Assembly (NCBI GenBank): GCA_937873275.1
Contig: CALMRC010000129.1
Coordinates: forward strand, 1 to 52,896
Direction of reading: 5' to 3'
Origin: an uncultured Spirochaetota bacterium
Lineage (GTDB): Bacteria > Spirochaetota > Spirochaetia > Treponematales > UBA12059
Length of the DNA: 52,896 nt
The stretch's first letter is position 1, and the number at the start of each line of letters is the position of its first letter. Made by a program: the position numbers and the translations under genes. The notes below the pieces were generated by a model. The model worked only from the letters and a program-made list of their open reading frames with translations. It did no database searches and was not told the DNA's origin. Below are positions 23,571-31,129 of this stretch, piece after piece.

Positions 23571-25664
23571 TTCTTCCTCCTCCTCCTGCACCCGGAAGGC
23601 CTGGGCCGCCTTGATGACGTCCTCGGCGATCTTCCCGGAGATCGGGGAGTAGTGGTCGAACTCGACCTCGAAGGACCCGGTGCCGCTGGTCATGGCCCGG
23701 AGGTCGATGGAGTAGCGCAGGAGTTCCGCCTGGGGCGCCTGGGCCTTCACCTCCACGATCCCTCCGCCCACGGGCTGCTGGCCGGAGATCCGGCCGCGGC
23801 GGCCGGAGAGATCGGACATGATGTCGCCCAGGTACTTGTCCTCCACGAAGACGGTCAGGTTCATGACGGGCTCCAGGAGGACGGGGCCGGCCTGGCGCAT
23901 GCACTCCCGGAAGGCGCCCCGGGAGGCGATCTTGAAGGCCATTTCCGAGGAGTCCACGGGGTGTTCCTTGCCGTCCACGATCATGGTCTTCACGTCCACC
24001 ACGGGATAGCCCGCCGTGACGCCGGCCTCCATGGCCTGGTGGATACCCTTCTCGATGCCCGGGATGAAGCCCTTGGACACGGCGCCCCCGAAAACCTTGT
24101 TCTCGAACTCGTAGTTCTTGCCCCGCTCCAGGGGCTCGATGTCGAAGACCACCCGGGCGTACTGGCCGTGGCCGCCGGTCTGCTTCTTGTGGGTGTACTC
24201 CGCGTGGGCCTTCTTGGTGATGGTTTCCCGGTAGGCCACCCGGGGTGTCCGGGTCTCCACGGCGATCTTGGCGCCGCTCTTGATCTTATCCAGGATCATG
24301 TTGATCTGGAGTTCCCCCATGCCGGAGATGACCGTCTCCTTGGTCTCCCCGTCGAACCGGACCTGGAAGGTCAGGTCCTCCTCCGCGGATTTGTGGAGGA
24401 GCTCGGACATCTTGTCCTCCTCCTTCTTGTTCACCGCGGAGATGGCCAGGGCGTGAACGGGCTGGGGCAGGCGCAGGGGAGCGAAGGCGAATTGGTCGTC
24501 GTGCAGGGTCAGGGTGTCGTTGGTCTTTAGACCCGCGACCTTGGATGTCAGGCCGATGTCGCCCGCGCAGAGCTCGCTCACTTCCTCGAGCTTCTTGCCC
24601 TGGGCCCGGTACAGCTTGCCGATCTTCTCCTTCTTGTTCTCCCGGACGTTGTAGAGCTCCGTGTCCGGGGTGAGCTTCCCGGAAAATACCTTGAAGTAGG
24701 AAAGGCGGCCGGAGAATTGGTCGATCTGGGTGCGGACGACCAGGGCCGTGGTCGGCTTGTCCGGATCCACGCCGAACTCGACCTCCTCGCCCTTGGAGTT
24801 CGTCACGGTTTCCGGCTTGAGGGCGAGGGGGGAGGGGGCGATACCGACCAGGAACTCGAGAAGGGCGGCGGAACCGGAATTCCGGAGGCCCGCTCCCGCG
24901 AAGGCGGGCAGGATGCGGCCGGAGGCGAAGGCCTCGGCGAGACCCTTGAGGATCTCCTCCTGGGAGAGCTCGCCGGCCTCGAGGTACTTTTCCATGAGCT
25001 CGTCGTCCCCTTCCGCGGCGGCTTCGGCAAGTCGAGCCCGGGCTCCCTGGTACGCCGAGGCGAAGTCCGAGGGGATGTCCGAGGCGGTTTCCTTCTGGTC
25101 CCCGGAGGCGGGCAGGGCGTAGGCCTTGCCGTTCACCACGTCGATGATGCCCTTGAAGGAGGAGCCGGTCCCCATCGGGATGGACAGGGGAACGGGATCC
25201 ATCTTGAATTTTTCCTTGATATCCGCCACGGCGGCGTCGAAGTCGGCGCGCTCCTCGTCGAGCTTGGAGATGAAGATGCAGCGGGGCTTCTCGCGCTTGT
25301 CCAGCTCCCGCCAGAGCTTGATGGTCTCGATCTGGACTCCGCTCTTGCCGTCGACCAGGAGCAGGGCCGTCTCGCAGGAGCGGAAGGCCAGGATCACGTC
25401 GCCCACGAAATCGGAGGATCCGGGGGTGTCGATGAAATTGATATTCTTGCCCTTCCACTCCAGGTGGCAGAAGGCGGCGTGGAGGGAGATCTTGCGGGCG
25501 ATCTCGTCCTCCATGTAATCGCTGACGGTCTTGCCCGAATCCACGGTCTCCGGCTTGGAGATGGCGCCGCCCGTGAAGAGCAGGTGCTCGAGCAAGGAAG
25601 TTTTTCCCGTCCCTCCGTGTCCCGCCAGGGCCACGTTCCGGATGAGATCGGTCGTAAAGGCCAT
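23568..25664 (-). CDS. fusA2: Elongation factor G paralogue (EF-G-like GTPase)
   Basis: A 698-residue translational GTPase with the full EF-G domain order I-V. The P-loop is GHGGTGKT (15-22), switch II is DTPGSSDF, and the base-recognition motif is SKLDEER rather than NKxD. These are marks of the second EF-G type (EF-G2) rather than the main factor, whose P-loop is GHVDAGKT. Domain IV (QTGGHGQYARVV) and domain V (GRRGRISG) are present. Whether it translocates, recycles ribosomes or only regulates is not known. The ATG at 25664 with AGGAG was chosen; a longer frame to 25748 begins inside the promoter. A separate fusA is expected elsewhere in the genome. Confidence 0.88.
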   Translation of the reverse strand: MAFTTDLIRNVALAGHGGTGKTSLLEHLLFTGGAISKPETVDSGKTVSDYMEDEIARKISLHAAFCHLEWKGKNINFIDTPGSSDFVGDVILAFRSCETALLLVDGKSGVQIETIKLWRELDKREKPRCIFISKLDEERADFDAAVADIKEKFKMDPVPLSIPMGTGSSFKGIIDVVNGKAYALPASGDQKETASDIPSDFASAYQGARARLAEAAAEGDDELMEKYLEAGELSQEEILKGLAEAFASGRILPAFAGAGLRNSGSAALLEFLVGIAPSPLALKPETVTNSKGEEVEFGVDPDKPTTALVVRTQIDQFSGRLSYFKVFSGKLTPDTELYNVRENKKEKIGKLYRAQGKKLEEVSELCAGDIGLTSKVAGLKTNDTLTLHDDQFAFAPLRLPQPVHALAISAVNKKEEDKMSELLHKSAEEDLTFQVRFDGETKETVISGMGELQINMILDKIKSGAKIAVETRTPRVAYRETITKKAHAEYTHKKQTGGHGQYARVVFDIEPLERGKNYEFENKVFGGAVSKGFIPGIEKGIHQAMEAGVTAGYPVVDVKTMIVDGKEHPVDSSEMAFKIASRGAFRECMRQAGPVLLEPVMNLTVFVEDKYLGDIMSDLSGRRGRISGQQPVGGGIVEVKAQAPQAELLRYSIDLRAMTSGTGSFEVEFDHYSPISGKIAEDVIKAAQAFRVQEEEEE

Positions 25665-25718
25665 AAGCGCTCCTTGATTGTTAAGGCCCGGGGATCCCGA
25701 GCCTAAAGGACTGCCGCC

Positions 25719-25748
25719 ATGATAGAGCCCGGATTTTCGGGTTGTCAA
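25719..25748 (-). promoter_or_regulatory. Promoter of the EF-G paralogue gene
   Basis: On the minus strand: TTGACA (25748-25743), 18-base spacer, TATCAT (25724-25719), about 55 bases before the start codon. Confidence 0.6.
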
Positions 25749-25803
25749 GGGAAAAAGCCGGCCGATCCCTACGGCGCGGCGGGGGCGCGGCGCGGATCCT
25801 CGA

Positions 25804-25833
25804 TTGACAAGGGATTTGCCTTCGGCCTAGAGT
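25804..25833 (+). promoter_or_regulatory. Promoter of the tRNA pair
   Basis: A perfect TTGACA (25804-25809), an 18-base spacer and TAGAGT (25828-25833). Transcription would begin about 6 bases before the mature tRNA-Pro. Confidence 0.6.
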
Positions 25834-25845
25834 ACGCGGGTATCC

Positions 25846-25918
25846 CGGGACGTTGCCTAGCGGCTAAGGCGCCAGCTTTGGGAGCTGGATATCGGCGGTT
25901 CAAATCCGCCCGTCCCGA
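25846..25918 (+). tRNA. tRNA-Pro (anticodon UGG)
   Basis: A 73-base cloverleaf: acceptor stem CGGGACG/CGTCCCG, anticodon stem CCAGC/GCTGG around loop TTTGGGA (anticodon TGG), and T-arm with GGTTCAAATCC. The discriminator base is A. The 3' CCA is not encoded. Confidence 0.93.
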
Positions 25919-25941
25919 AGCCCGTGCGAATGAGCGCGCAG

Positions 25942-26015
25942 GGGATCATAGCTCAACCGGATAGAGCAGCCGCCTTCTAAGCGGCAGGTCGGGGGTTCGA
26001 GTCCCTCTGGTCCCA
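25942..26015 (+). tRNA. tRNA-Arg (anticodon UCU)
   Basis: A 74-base cloverleaf: acceptor GGGATCA/TGGTCCC (one T-G pair), anticodon stem GCCGC/GCGGC around loop CTTCTAA (anticodon TCT), and T-loop TTCGAGT. CCA is not encoded. It lies 23 bases after tRNA-Pro, so both probably come from one transcript. The stop of the minus-strand membrane protein gene is only 3 bases beyond its end. Confidence 0.93.
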
Positions 26016-26017
26016 GT

Positions 26018-26644
26018 TCATTTCATCAGGAATCGCACTTTGTACCCGGAAAGACCCAGGACGGCGAGGGACAGGATGGCGCCGAGCCATTCGAGCCTCG
26101 CCTCGAAAAGGTATCCGACGCAGGCGAAGGCGAAGCTGGCCAGGACTCCCGCGGCAATCCACAACGCAACGTAGATTCCGGCCTCCGTGACGGCCCGCTC
26201 CAGGAAGTACACGGCGGCGAAGATGCCGGCCATGGAAAGCAGGGGATGGAAGAAGAGTACCCCGGGGCTCGGCTGGCCGGAGTACTTCACGGCGGAGGCC
26301 AGTCCCAGTACCGTGAGACATCCGAACAGGTGGGCCGTGAACCGCCGCAGGGCCGCGTCGGACCGGACCGTGTCCTCGAAGGAGCCGAACAGCCGGGACG
26401 CGGCGACCGCCAAAGCGAAGGGCAGGAGGAATCGTTCCCACCAGATCCGGAAGGTGAGCAGGAAGCTCCCGTGGACCGCCGGCACCCAGTCCCGAGCCAG
26501 CGCGAGGATCAGGGCGCAGGGGATGCCCAGGGCGAGTCCCCGGACGAAGCTGCGGGCCAGGCCCTCTTCCCGGTGGCGCGGGAAGAACCATGCGACGATC
26601 GAGAGGTAGCCCAAGGGGAGGGCGAAGACGGGAAAGGCGAACAT
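26018..26644 (-). CDS. Multi-pass membrane protein, unknown function
   Basis: A 208-residue protein with about six hydrophobic segments (residues 2-20, 33-52, 69-87, 106-121, 131-150, 156-175, with a last one near 185-202). Charged residues such as RHREEG and RSDAALRR sit in the loops, so it is an inner-membrane protein. No family motif is recognised. A weak promoter (TTGCGC, 18 bases, TACCCT; 26684-26655) ends ten bases before the ATG, so the leader is very short or absent. It lies downstream of the helical-protein gene with a 60-base gap. Confidence 0.7.
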   Translation of the reverse strand: MFAFPVFALPLGYLSIVAWFFPRHREEGLARSFVRGLALGIPCALILALARDWVPAVHGSFLLTFRIWWERFLLPFALAVAASRLFGSFEDTVRSDAALRRFTAHLFGCLTVLGLASAVKYSGQPSPGVLFFHPLLSMAGIFAAVYFLERAVTEAGIYVALWIAAGVLASFAFACVGYLFEARLEWLGAILSLAVLGLSGYKVRFLMK

Positions 26645-26704
26645 GACGATCCGGAGGGTAGCACGGGAGCCCGTCCCGGCGCAAGCCGAGAGGGCCGTTC
26701 CGGA

Positions 26705-27151
26705 CTAGAACAGGGCCAGGAGCTCCAGGTGGTCCCGGGCCCATCCGCCGATCTTCCGGGAGGTCTCCGCGAGGGAGTGGAGCCTCTGCCGGTTGTCCTC
26801 GATGGAGGCGGCTTCCCGGAGACCCTCGAAGAGGGCTTCCATGCGCTCCTCCTCCGCCCGGATGGTCCGGAGCAGGTCCGGGGCGGGGTCTCCCGACGCG
26901 TCGGGGCCGGTCGAGGGGGATGTCGGAACATCGGGGGGGATCGCCGGGACCTCTCGTCCCGCATCCCCGGAGGCCTCGACCGCCCGCAAAAGGTCCGCCT
27001 GGCTGGCCTTCTGGTCCAATACGGAGTGGAGAAGCCGTACGACCGCGGGATTCCGCACGGCATGGGCCGATTCCCGGTACCGCCGGATAAGCTCGGCGTT
27101 GCGGGCAGCCGCGAACGCGACGACGGACTTGAACTCGGACGGGACTTCCAT
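26705..27151 (-). CDS. Small helical protein, unknown function
   Basis: A 148-residue soluble protein. Two helical halves (residues 1-60 and 92-148) flank a Pro/Ser/Asp-rich linker (65-90). The helices carry evenly spaced charged residues (AARNAELIRRYRESAHAV, LLRTIRAEEERMEALFEGL), as in four-helix-bundle, ferritin-like or PA2169-type proteins, but no full metal-ligand set is apparent. The family is not recognised. The ATG has no Shine-Dalgarno. The promoter's -10 ends eight bases before it, so the mRNA is probably leaderless. Confidence 0.68.
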   Translation of the reverse strand: MEVPSEFKSVVAFAAARNAELIRRYRESAHAVRNPAVVRLLHSVLDQKASQADLLRAVEASGDAGREVPAIPPDVPTSPSTGPDASGDPAPDLLRTIRAEEERMEALFEGLREAASIEDNRQRLHSLAETSRKIGGWARDHLELLALF

Positions 27152-27159
27152 ATAAAATC

Positions 27160-27188
27160 ACTCTACCACGCGCCATTTCCGCTGTCAA
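27160..27188 (-). promoter_or_regulatory. Promoter of the small helical protein gene
   Basis: On the minus strand: perfect TTGACA (27188-27183), 17-base spacer, TAGAGT (27165-27160), then 8 bases to the ATG. It is divergent from the infC promoter, about 50 bp away. Confidence 0.62.
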
Positions 27189-27236
27189 ACGCGCCCGTCC
27201 GGGCTCCCTCGGACTGCCCGAAGGGGCCGGGACCCT

Positions 27237-27265
27237 TTGACGCGCCCCGTGAAGTATGCTAAAGT
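27237..27265 (+). promoter_or_regulatory. Promoter of the infC-rpmI-rplT operon
   Basis: TTGACG (27237-27242), 17-base spacer, TAAAGT (27260-27265). The leader to the infC start is under 40 bases, too short for the long L20-binding leaders known in Firmicutes. Confidence 0.55.
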
Positions 27266-27308
27266 AGCCGGAAACTTCCTAGGCTAGGTGTAATCCGAAG
27301 GAGGCCGA

Positions 27309-27863
27309 TTGGCGGACAATAAAAACTTGCGGATCAATGAACAGATCCGGGTTCGGGAAGTACGGCTTATCGACGACAAGGGCGAGCAGCGGGGCATCGT
27401 CGCCACCCTGGAAGCCCTGAGAATAGCCCGCGAGGCGGGCGTGGACTTGGTCGAGGTCGCGCCCCAGTCGAGTCCGCCGGTCTGCAAGCTGCTCGATTAC
27501 GGCAAGTTCAAGTTCGAGCAGGAAAAGAAGATCAAGGAAAGCCGGAAGAACCAGAAGATCGTCAAGATCAAGGAAGTCCGGATGCAGCCCAAGATCGACG
27601 ATCACGATCTTGAGTTCAAGTCCAAGCACGTCCGGGAGTTCCTGGAGGAAGGCAACAAGGTCAAGGTCACGATACGGTTCCGGGGGCGCGAACTCGCGCA
27701 CACCGAGATCGGGGAAGAGGTGCTCAAGAGCGTCCTCTCCCATATCGAGGGATCCTACGTCATGGAGAAGCTTCCCGCCATGGAAGGGCGATTCATGTCC
27801 ATGATCCTGACCCCGAAGGCCGTCAAGAAGCCCGTGGAAACCAAGCCGTCGGACGGCGAGTGA
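27309..27863 (+). CDS. infC: Translation initiation factor IF-3
   Basis: A 184-residue IF-3 with the N-terminal domain beginning [20 protein letters not shown], the lysine-rich linker ([16 protein letters not shown]) and the C-terminal 30S-binding domain ([18 protein letters not shown]). IF-3 keeps ribosomal subunits apart and checks the start codon. The gene begins with TTG, preceded by AAGGAGG. A non-AUG start is typical of infC and allows IF-3 to repress its own translation; here the codon is TTG rather than the ATT of enterobacteria. It is the first gene of infC-rpmI-rplT. Confidence 0.96.
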   Translation: MADNKNLRINEQIRVREVRLIDDKGEQRGIVATLEALRIAREAGVDLVEVAPQSSPPVCKLLDYGKFKFEQEKKIKESRKNQKIVKIKEVRMQPKIDDHDLEFKSKHVREFLEEGNKVKVTIRFRGRELAHTEIGEEVLKSVLSHIEGSYVMEKLPAMEGRFMSMILTPKAVKKPVETKPSDGE

Positions 27864-27897
27864 ATTCCGTATATCACGTACAGAAGGATGGATCGTC

Positions 27898-28098
27898 ATG
27901 CCCAAGATGAAGACGAAAAAATCCGCTGCCAAGCGTTTCACGCTCACGGCATCCGGTAAGGTCAAATACAAGAAGATGAACCTTCGCCATATCCTGACGA
28001 AGAAAAGCGCCAAGCGGAAGCGGAACCTCCGCAAGGCCGGGTTCGTGGACGGCGGCAACGTCCGCATGATCAAGAAGCAGCTTCTTCCCAACGGCTAG
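27898..28098 (+). CDS. rpmI: Ribosomal protein bL35
   Basis: 66 residues, very basic, with the standard start [20 protein letters not shown] and the [16 protein letters not shown] segment of bL35, a 50S protein. It has its usual neighbours infC and rplT; the start follows AGAAGGATGG. Confidence 0.97.
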   Translation: MPKMKTKKSAAKRFTLTASGKVKYKKMNLRHILTKKSAKRKRNLRKAGFVDGGNVRMIKKQLLPNG

Positions 28099-28107
28099 TC
28101 CCGGGAG

Positions 28108-28134
28108 GGCGCTCCTTCCCCCGTTCGGGGCGCC
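28108..28134 (+). other. Hairpin between rpmI and rplT
   Basis: GGCGC (28108-28112) pairs with GCGCC (28130-28134), with an inner C-rich/G-rich stem closed by a GTTC loop. It sits ten bases after the rpmI stop in an 85-base gap that otherwise holds only the rplT ribosome site. It may be an mRNA control site for L20, which is known to regulate this operon in other bacteria, but no specific L20 recognition features were identified. Confidence 0.35.
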
Positions 28135-28183
28135 GCACCGGAACCGCCGAGAGAAGAGCGACAGATAGCACAGGAGCGAAACC

Positions 28184-28543
28184 ATGCCGAGAGCAGTAGA
28201 CGGCACCCGCCGCAAGGACCATAGGAAGAAGATCCTCAAGCTGGCCAAGGGGTTCCGGGGCCGCCGCAGCACGAACCACAAGGCCGCCAAGGACGCCGTG
28301 GCCAAGGCCCTGATGTTCGCGTACCGCGACCGCCGGGCCAAGAAGAACGAGTTCCGGACCCTCTGGATCGCCCGCATCAACGCGGCCTGCCGGCCCGAGG
28401 GCATCACGTACAGCCGCCTGATCGAAGGCCTCTCCAAGGCCCAGGTGAGCATCGACCGGAAGGTCCTGTCCGACATGGCCATCCGGGACGCCTCCGGGTT
28501 CAAGGCCGTCGTCGAGCGGGCCAAGGCCGCCCTCCAGGCCTAG
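28184..28543 (+). CDS. rplT: Ribosomal protein bL20
   Basis: 119 residues. The sequence is the canonical bL20: basic N-terminal arm ([20 protein letters not shown]), then the globular part with [20 protein letters not shown] and TYSRLIEGL. It binds 23S rRNA early in 50S assembly and often represses its own operon. Its Shine-Dalgarno is AGGAG, seven bases before the ATG. Confidence 0.97.
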   Translation: MPRAVDGTRRKDHRKKILKLAKGFRGRRSTNHKAAKDAVAKALMFAYRDRRAKKNEFRTLWIARINAACRPEGITYSRLIEGLSKAQVSIDRKVLSDMAIRDASGFKAVVERAKAALQA

Positions 28544-28544
28544 G

Positions 28545-28967
28545 ATGGTAACCCTCGACCAGGTCCGGGCCTTGGAGGCGCGGATCGACAAGGCCCTCGC
28601 GGCCATCGATCGGCTCACCTCCGAGAACTCCGCCCTTCGGGACACCGTCGCCCGGGAGACCGCCCGGGCGGCGGACCTGGAGAAGACCATCGAGGAATAC
28701 CGCCGGGACCAGGCCCGGATCGAGCAGGGGATCCTGCACGCCCTGGAGCGGCTGAACGCCTTCGAGGACGCCATCCTGGATCCCGGCCCCGCTCCCCGGT
28801 CTCCGGCCGAGAAGCCGGTCCACGCCGCGGCGCAATCCGCGACCCCGCCGGCCGCGCCGAAGGCCGCGGCTCCCCAGGCGGCCCACCGTCCCGAACCCTC
28901 CTCCTCCGGAAAGGAAGCGGCCGACCCCGCTCCCGGCGCGGAGGGGGCGGAACTCGAGATCTTCTGA
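28545..28967 (+). CDS. Coiled-coil cell-division protein, ZapB-like
   Basis: 140 residues. Residues 4-75 form a continuous coiled coil (LDQVRALEARIDKALAAIDRL...). Residues 76-135 are an Ala/Pro-rich disordered tail, and the chain ends in AELEIF. Its position directly before zapA, one base after rplT, and its coiled coil suggest a ZapB-type Z-ring protein, as annotated for the equivalent gene in treponemes. ZapB itself is shorter (about 80 residues) and lacks the Pro/Ala tail, so the name is by context. Confidence 0.68.
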   Translation: MVTLDQVRALEARIDKALAAIDRLTSENSALRDTVARETARAADLEKTIEEYRRDQARIEQGILHALERLNAFEDAILDPGPAPRSPAEKPVHAAAQSATPPAAPKAAAPQAAHRPEPSSSGKEAADPAPGAEGAELEIF

Positions 28968-28983
28968 TCCCGGGCGAGCCGCC

Positions 28984-29319
28984 GTGGCCGTCCAGACCTT
29001 GAAAATAGAGCTGCTGGGCGCCTCCTTCACGATACAGACCGACGAATCCCGGGAGTACATGGAAGCCATCCTGGCCCATCTCCGCCGGCGGACCGAGGAG
29101 GTCCAGCGGACGACCCGGGTCACGGATCCCCTCAAGACCTCCATCCTGGCGAGCGTCTACATCGTGGACGAGCTGTTCCGGGAACGGGACCGTCGGGGAG
29201 GGCGGGCCGACGATCCCGAGGAGCTCGGGCGGGCCGCGGACCGCCTGATCGAGCGCCTCGAACGCAAGCTGGCATCCCTGGATCGGGACCCGGCTTCCGG
29301 AGAGGGGGCCTCCCCTTGA
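28984..29319 (+). CDS. zapA: Cell division protein ZapA
   Basis: 111 residues, GTG start. The N-terminal half (QTLKIELLGASFTIQTDESREY) has the ZapA beta-hairpin, followed by the long helix (PLKTSILASVYIVDELFRERD) that makes the ZapA dimer/tetramer. ZapA binds and bundles FtsZ at mid-cell. It comes 16 bases after the ZapB-like gene. The stop codon lies inside the -35 of the rpoZ promoter. Confidence 0.85.
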   Translation: MAVQTLKIELLGASFTIQTDESREYMEAILAHLRRRTEEVQRTTRVTDPLKTSILASVYIVDELFRERDRRGGRADDPEELGRAADRLIERLERKLASLDRDPASGEGASP

Positions 29320-29344
29320 TCCGAAGGATACCCGTCGGTATACT
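29316..29344 (+). promoter_or_regulatory. Promoter of rpoZ-miaA
   Basis: TTGATC (29316-29321), 17-base spacer, TATACT (29339-29344). It overlaps the zapA stop codon and starts a transcript about 30 bases before rpoZ. Confidence 0.65.
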
Positions 29345-29380
29345 TTTTATCCGACCCACGTCACCAAACGCGGAGAACCC

Positions 29381-29572
29381 ATGTTATTACCCTTCGAACA
29401 GCTGATCGAGAACGACACGAACGCCTACGAGCTCACCGTGGCCGTGACCCGGAGGGCCTACCAGCTCGCCGTACTCCGCACCCCCGAGGTGGAGAAGCAC
29501 AACGGCAAGGTGGTTTCCCTGGGCATGCGGCAGATCTTCTCCCGCCAGGTTGAGTACCGCTTCATCGAATAG
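29381..29572 (+). CDS. rpoZ: RNA polymerase omega subunit
   Basis: 63 residues, the minimal omega core: LIENDTNAYELTVAVTRRAYQLA corresponds to the conserved helix that clamps the beta' C-terminus. Omega aids assembly of RNA polymerase and, in some bacteria, ppGpp binding. It has GGAG before the ATG. Its last 23 bases overlap miaA in another frame. Confidence 0.85.
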   Translation: MLLPFEQLIENDTNAYELTVAVTRRAYQLAVLRTPEVEKHNGKVVSLGMRQIFSRQVEYRFIE

Positions 29573-30509
29573 AGCCCTCCTCCTGTTCGGTCCGACGGCC
29601 TCGGGCAAGACGGCCCTCCTGTCGGACCTGTTCCTGGGGATCGCCCGCGCCGGCTTGCCGGAGGCCGAAGTCGTCTCCGCGGATTCCATGCAGGTCTACC
29701 GGGGCCTGGACATCGGCACCGCCAAACCCGATCCGGCCCTGCTTCAAGCCCTTCCCCACCATCTTTTGGACATACGAGAGCCCTCGGAGCAGTTCACCGC
29801 GGGAGACTTCGTGCGGGAAGCCGACCGGGCCTGCGCCGAGATCTCCGTCCGGGGACGGCTCCCCGTCGTGTCCGGTGGCACGGCGTTCTACCTGAAGAAC
29901 TTCGTCTGCGGTCTTCCGGAGGCGCCCCCGGCGGACCTCGGGATACGGGCCGATGTGGAGCGGGACCTCCGGGAGCGCGGCATCGACGCCCTCCGGGAGG
30001 AGCTGGCGGCCGGGGATCCCGAGAGCGCCGGGCGCATCCATCCCCGGGACGCCTACCGCCTGACCCGGGCCGTGGAGGTCCTTCGGCTCACCGGATCGCC
30101 CCTGTCCTCGTTTAGCGTTCCCGCCGCGCCGCGGCCGGGATACGACCTTCTGCTCATCGCCCTGGATCGCCCCCGGGAGGACCTGTACGCCCGGATCGAC
30201 GCCCGGGTGGATTCGATGTTCGAGGCCGGGCTCGCCGGGGAGGTGCGGGGGCTCCTGGCTGCGGGATTCGGGGAGTCGGACCCGGGCATGCAGGCCATCG
30301 GTTACCGGGAATTCCTGGAAGCCCGGAGGCTCGGCTGCCCCCGTCTGCGGGACATCCGGGACCGCATCGCCCAGGACAGCCGGCGCTACGCCAAGCGACA
30401 GATCGCCTTCTTCCGAACCCTCCCGGGGGTCGAGTGGTTCCCGGCGGACGACGTGGAGGGGGTGCGGAGAAGGATCATGGGATGGTGGTCGGTGGACAGT
30501 GGTCCGTGA
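29550..30509 (+). CDS. miaA: tRNA dimethylallyltransferase
   Basis: 319 residues. The P-loop is LFGPTASGKTAL, the substrate region is SADSMQVYRGLDIGTAKP, the conserved segment is VSGGTAFYLKNFVCGL, and the C-terminal part is QAIGYREF and RYAKRQIAFFR. The enzyme adds a dimethylallyl group to A37 of tRNAs reading UNN codons. It starts with TTG inside rpoZ; no ATG or GTG fits in this frame. The last nine residues (GWWSVDSGP) and the stop codon are encoded by the left arm of repeat element B, so the C-terminus has been rewritten by the element. Confidence 0.93.
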   Translation: MSTASSNRALLLFGPTASGKTALLSDLFLGIARAGLPEAEVVSADSMQVYRGLDIGTAKPDPALLQALPHHLLDIREPSEQFTAGDFVREADRACAEISVRGRLPVVSGGTAFYLKNFVCGLPEAPPADLGIRADVERDLRERGIDALREELAAGDPESAGRIHPRDAYRLTRAVEVLRLTGSPLSSFSVPAAPRPGYDLLLIALDRPREDLYARIDARVDSMFEAGLAGEVRGLLAAGFGESDPGMQAIGYREFLEARRLGCPRLRDIRDRIAQDSRRYAKRQIAFFRTLPGVEWFPADDVEGVRRRIMGWWSVDSGP

Positions 30510-30617
30510 ACGGAAGTGACCCCCGACATCGATTTCTGTGAATGCTCGGGCGTGCACGGCTCCTGACTCCTGAAGTTATTTCCGTCCACTGACCACCGTT
30601 TACTGTTTACCGTTTCC
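30484..30617 (+). repeat. Inverted tandem-repeat element, copy B (miaA 3' end)
   Basis: Left arm (30484-30515): 7-bp units GTGGTCG, GTGGACA, GTGGTCC, GTGAACG, then GAA. Right arm (30580-30617), read on the minus strand: GGAAACG, GTAAACA, GTAAACG, GTGGTCA, GTGGACG, GAA. Both arms end in GAA at the core side. The core (30516-30579) is unrelated to the other copies. The TGA of miaA lies in the left arm. The gap before the next gene holds nothing else. Confidence 0.82.
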
Positions 30618-30635
30618 CCGCTATACTCCGCCCCC

Positions 30636-31115
30636 ATGGAGCTCTCGACCCTGCTGACCACGATATTCCTGTCCTTCCTGCCGATCTCGGAACTCCGCGG
30701 CGCGATTCCCTACGCCGTCGCCCGGGGCGTGCCCCTTCCCGCGGCCTTCCTACTGGCCGGCGCCTGCAACGTCCTGGTGGCCCCGGTCGCCTTTCTCTTC
30801 CTGGGAACCCTGCACGGTCTCTTCCGCCGCTGGCCCTTCTACGCGCGCCTCTTCGACCGGATCGTCGAGCGGGCCCGGATCAAGGTGGGCCCGGCGGTGG
30901 AGAAGTACGGGTACTGGGGGCTCCTGGTCTTCGTGGCCGTCCCCCTGCCCGTGACGGGGGCCTGGACCGGCGCCCTGGGCGCCTGGATCCTGGGTCTCCG
31001 CAGGCGGAAGGCGTCCCTCTACATCGCCCTGGGAGTCTGCATCGCCGGTGTCATCGTATCCGCGGTCGTGGGGCTGGGGATCGGAGCCCTGTCCTTCCTG
31101 ATCAAGCGGATCTAG
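30636..31115 (+). CDS. Small multi-drug export protein family membrane protein
   Basis: 159 residues with four or five membrane segments (6-24, 33-57, 95-115, 119-135, 137-155). The motif SFLPISELRGAIPYAVARGV at the start is the signature of the COG2426 / small multi-drug export family (Pfam 'Sm_multidrug_ex'), together with WGLLVFVAVPLPVTGAWTGA. Inner membrane; the transported substrate is unproven for the family as a whole. The ATG lies 18 bases after repeat B. It is followed 14 bases later by the helicase gene. Confidence 0.82.
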   Translation: MELSTLLTTIFLSFLPISELRGAIPYAVARGVPLPAAFLLAGACNVLVAPVAFLFLGTLHGLFRRWPFYARLFDRIVERARIKVGPAVEKYGYWGLLVFVAVPLPVTGAWTGALGAWILGLRRRKASLYIALGVCIAGVIVSAVVGLGIGALSFLIKRI

Positions 31116-31129
31116 GCGCGGCGCCGGAC

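Noticed and set aside
25665-25748. Longer N-terminus for the EF-G paralogue
   Set aside because: The extra 28 residues have no homology and the region contains the gene's own promoter; the ATG at 25664 has a good ribosome site.
25942-26017. tRNA genes as an integration (att) site of a mobile element
   Set aside because: No integrase gene and no repeated copy of the tRNA 3' end was seen in the neighbouring sequence.
27266-27308. L20-type regulatory leader before infC
   Set aside because: The leader is under 45 bases and lacks the pseudoknot-scale structure known for L20 leaders.
29327-29350. Small hairpin plus TTTTT after zapA as a terminator
   Set aside because: The stem is only five pairs, and the same bases form a far better promoter (TTGATC-17-TATACT) for rpoZ.
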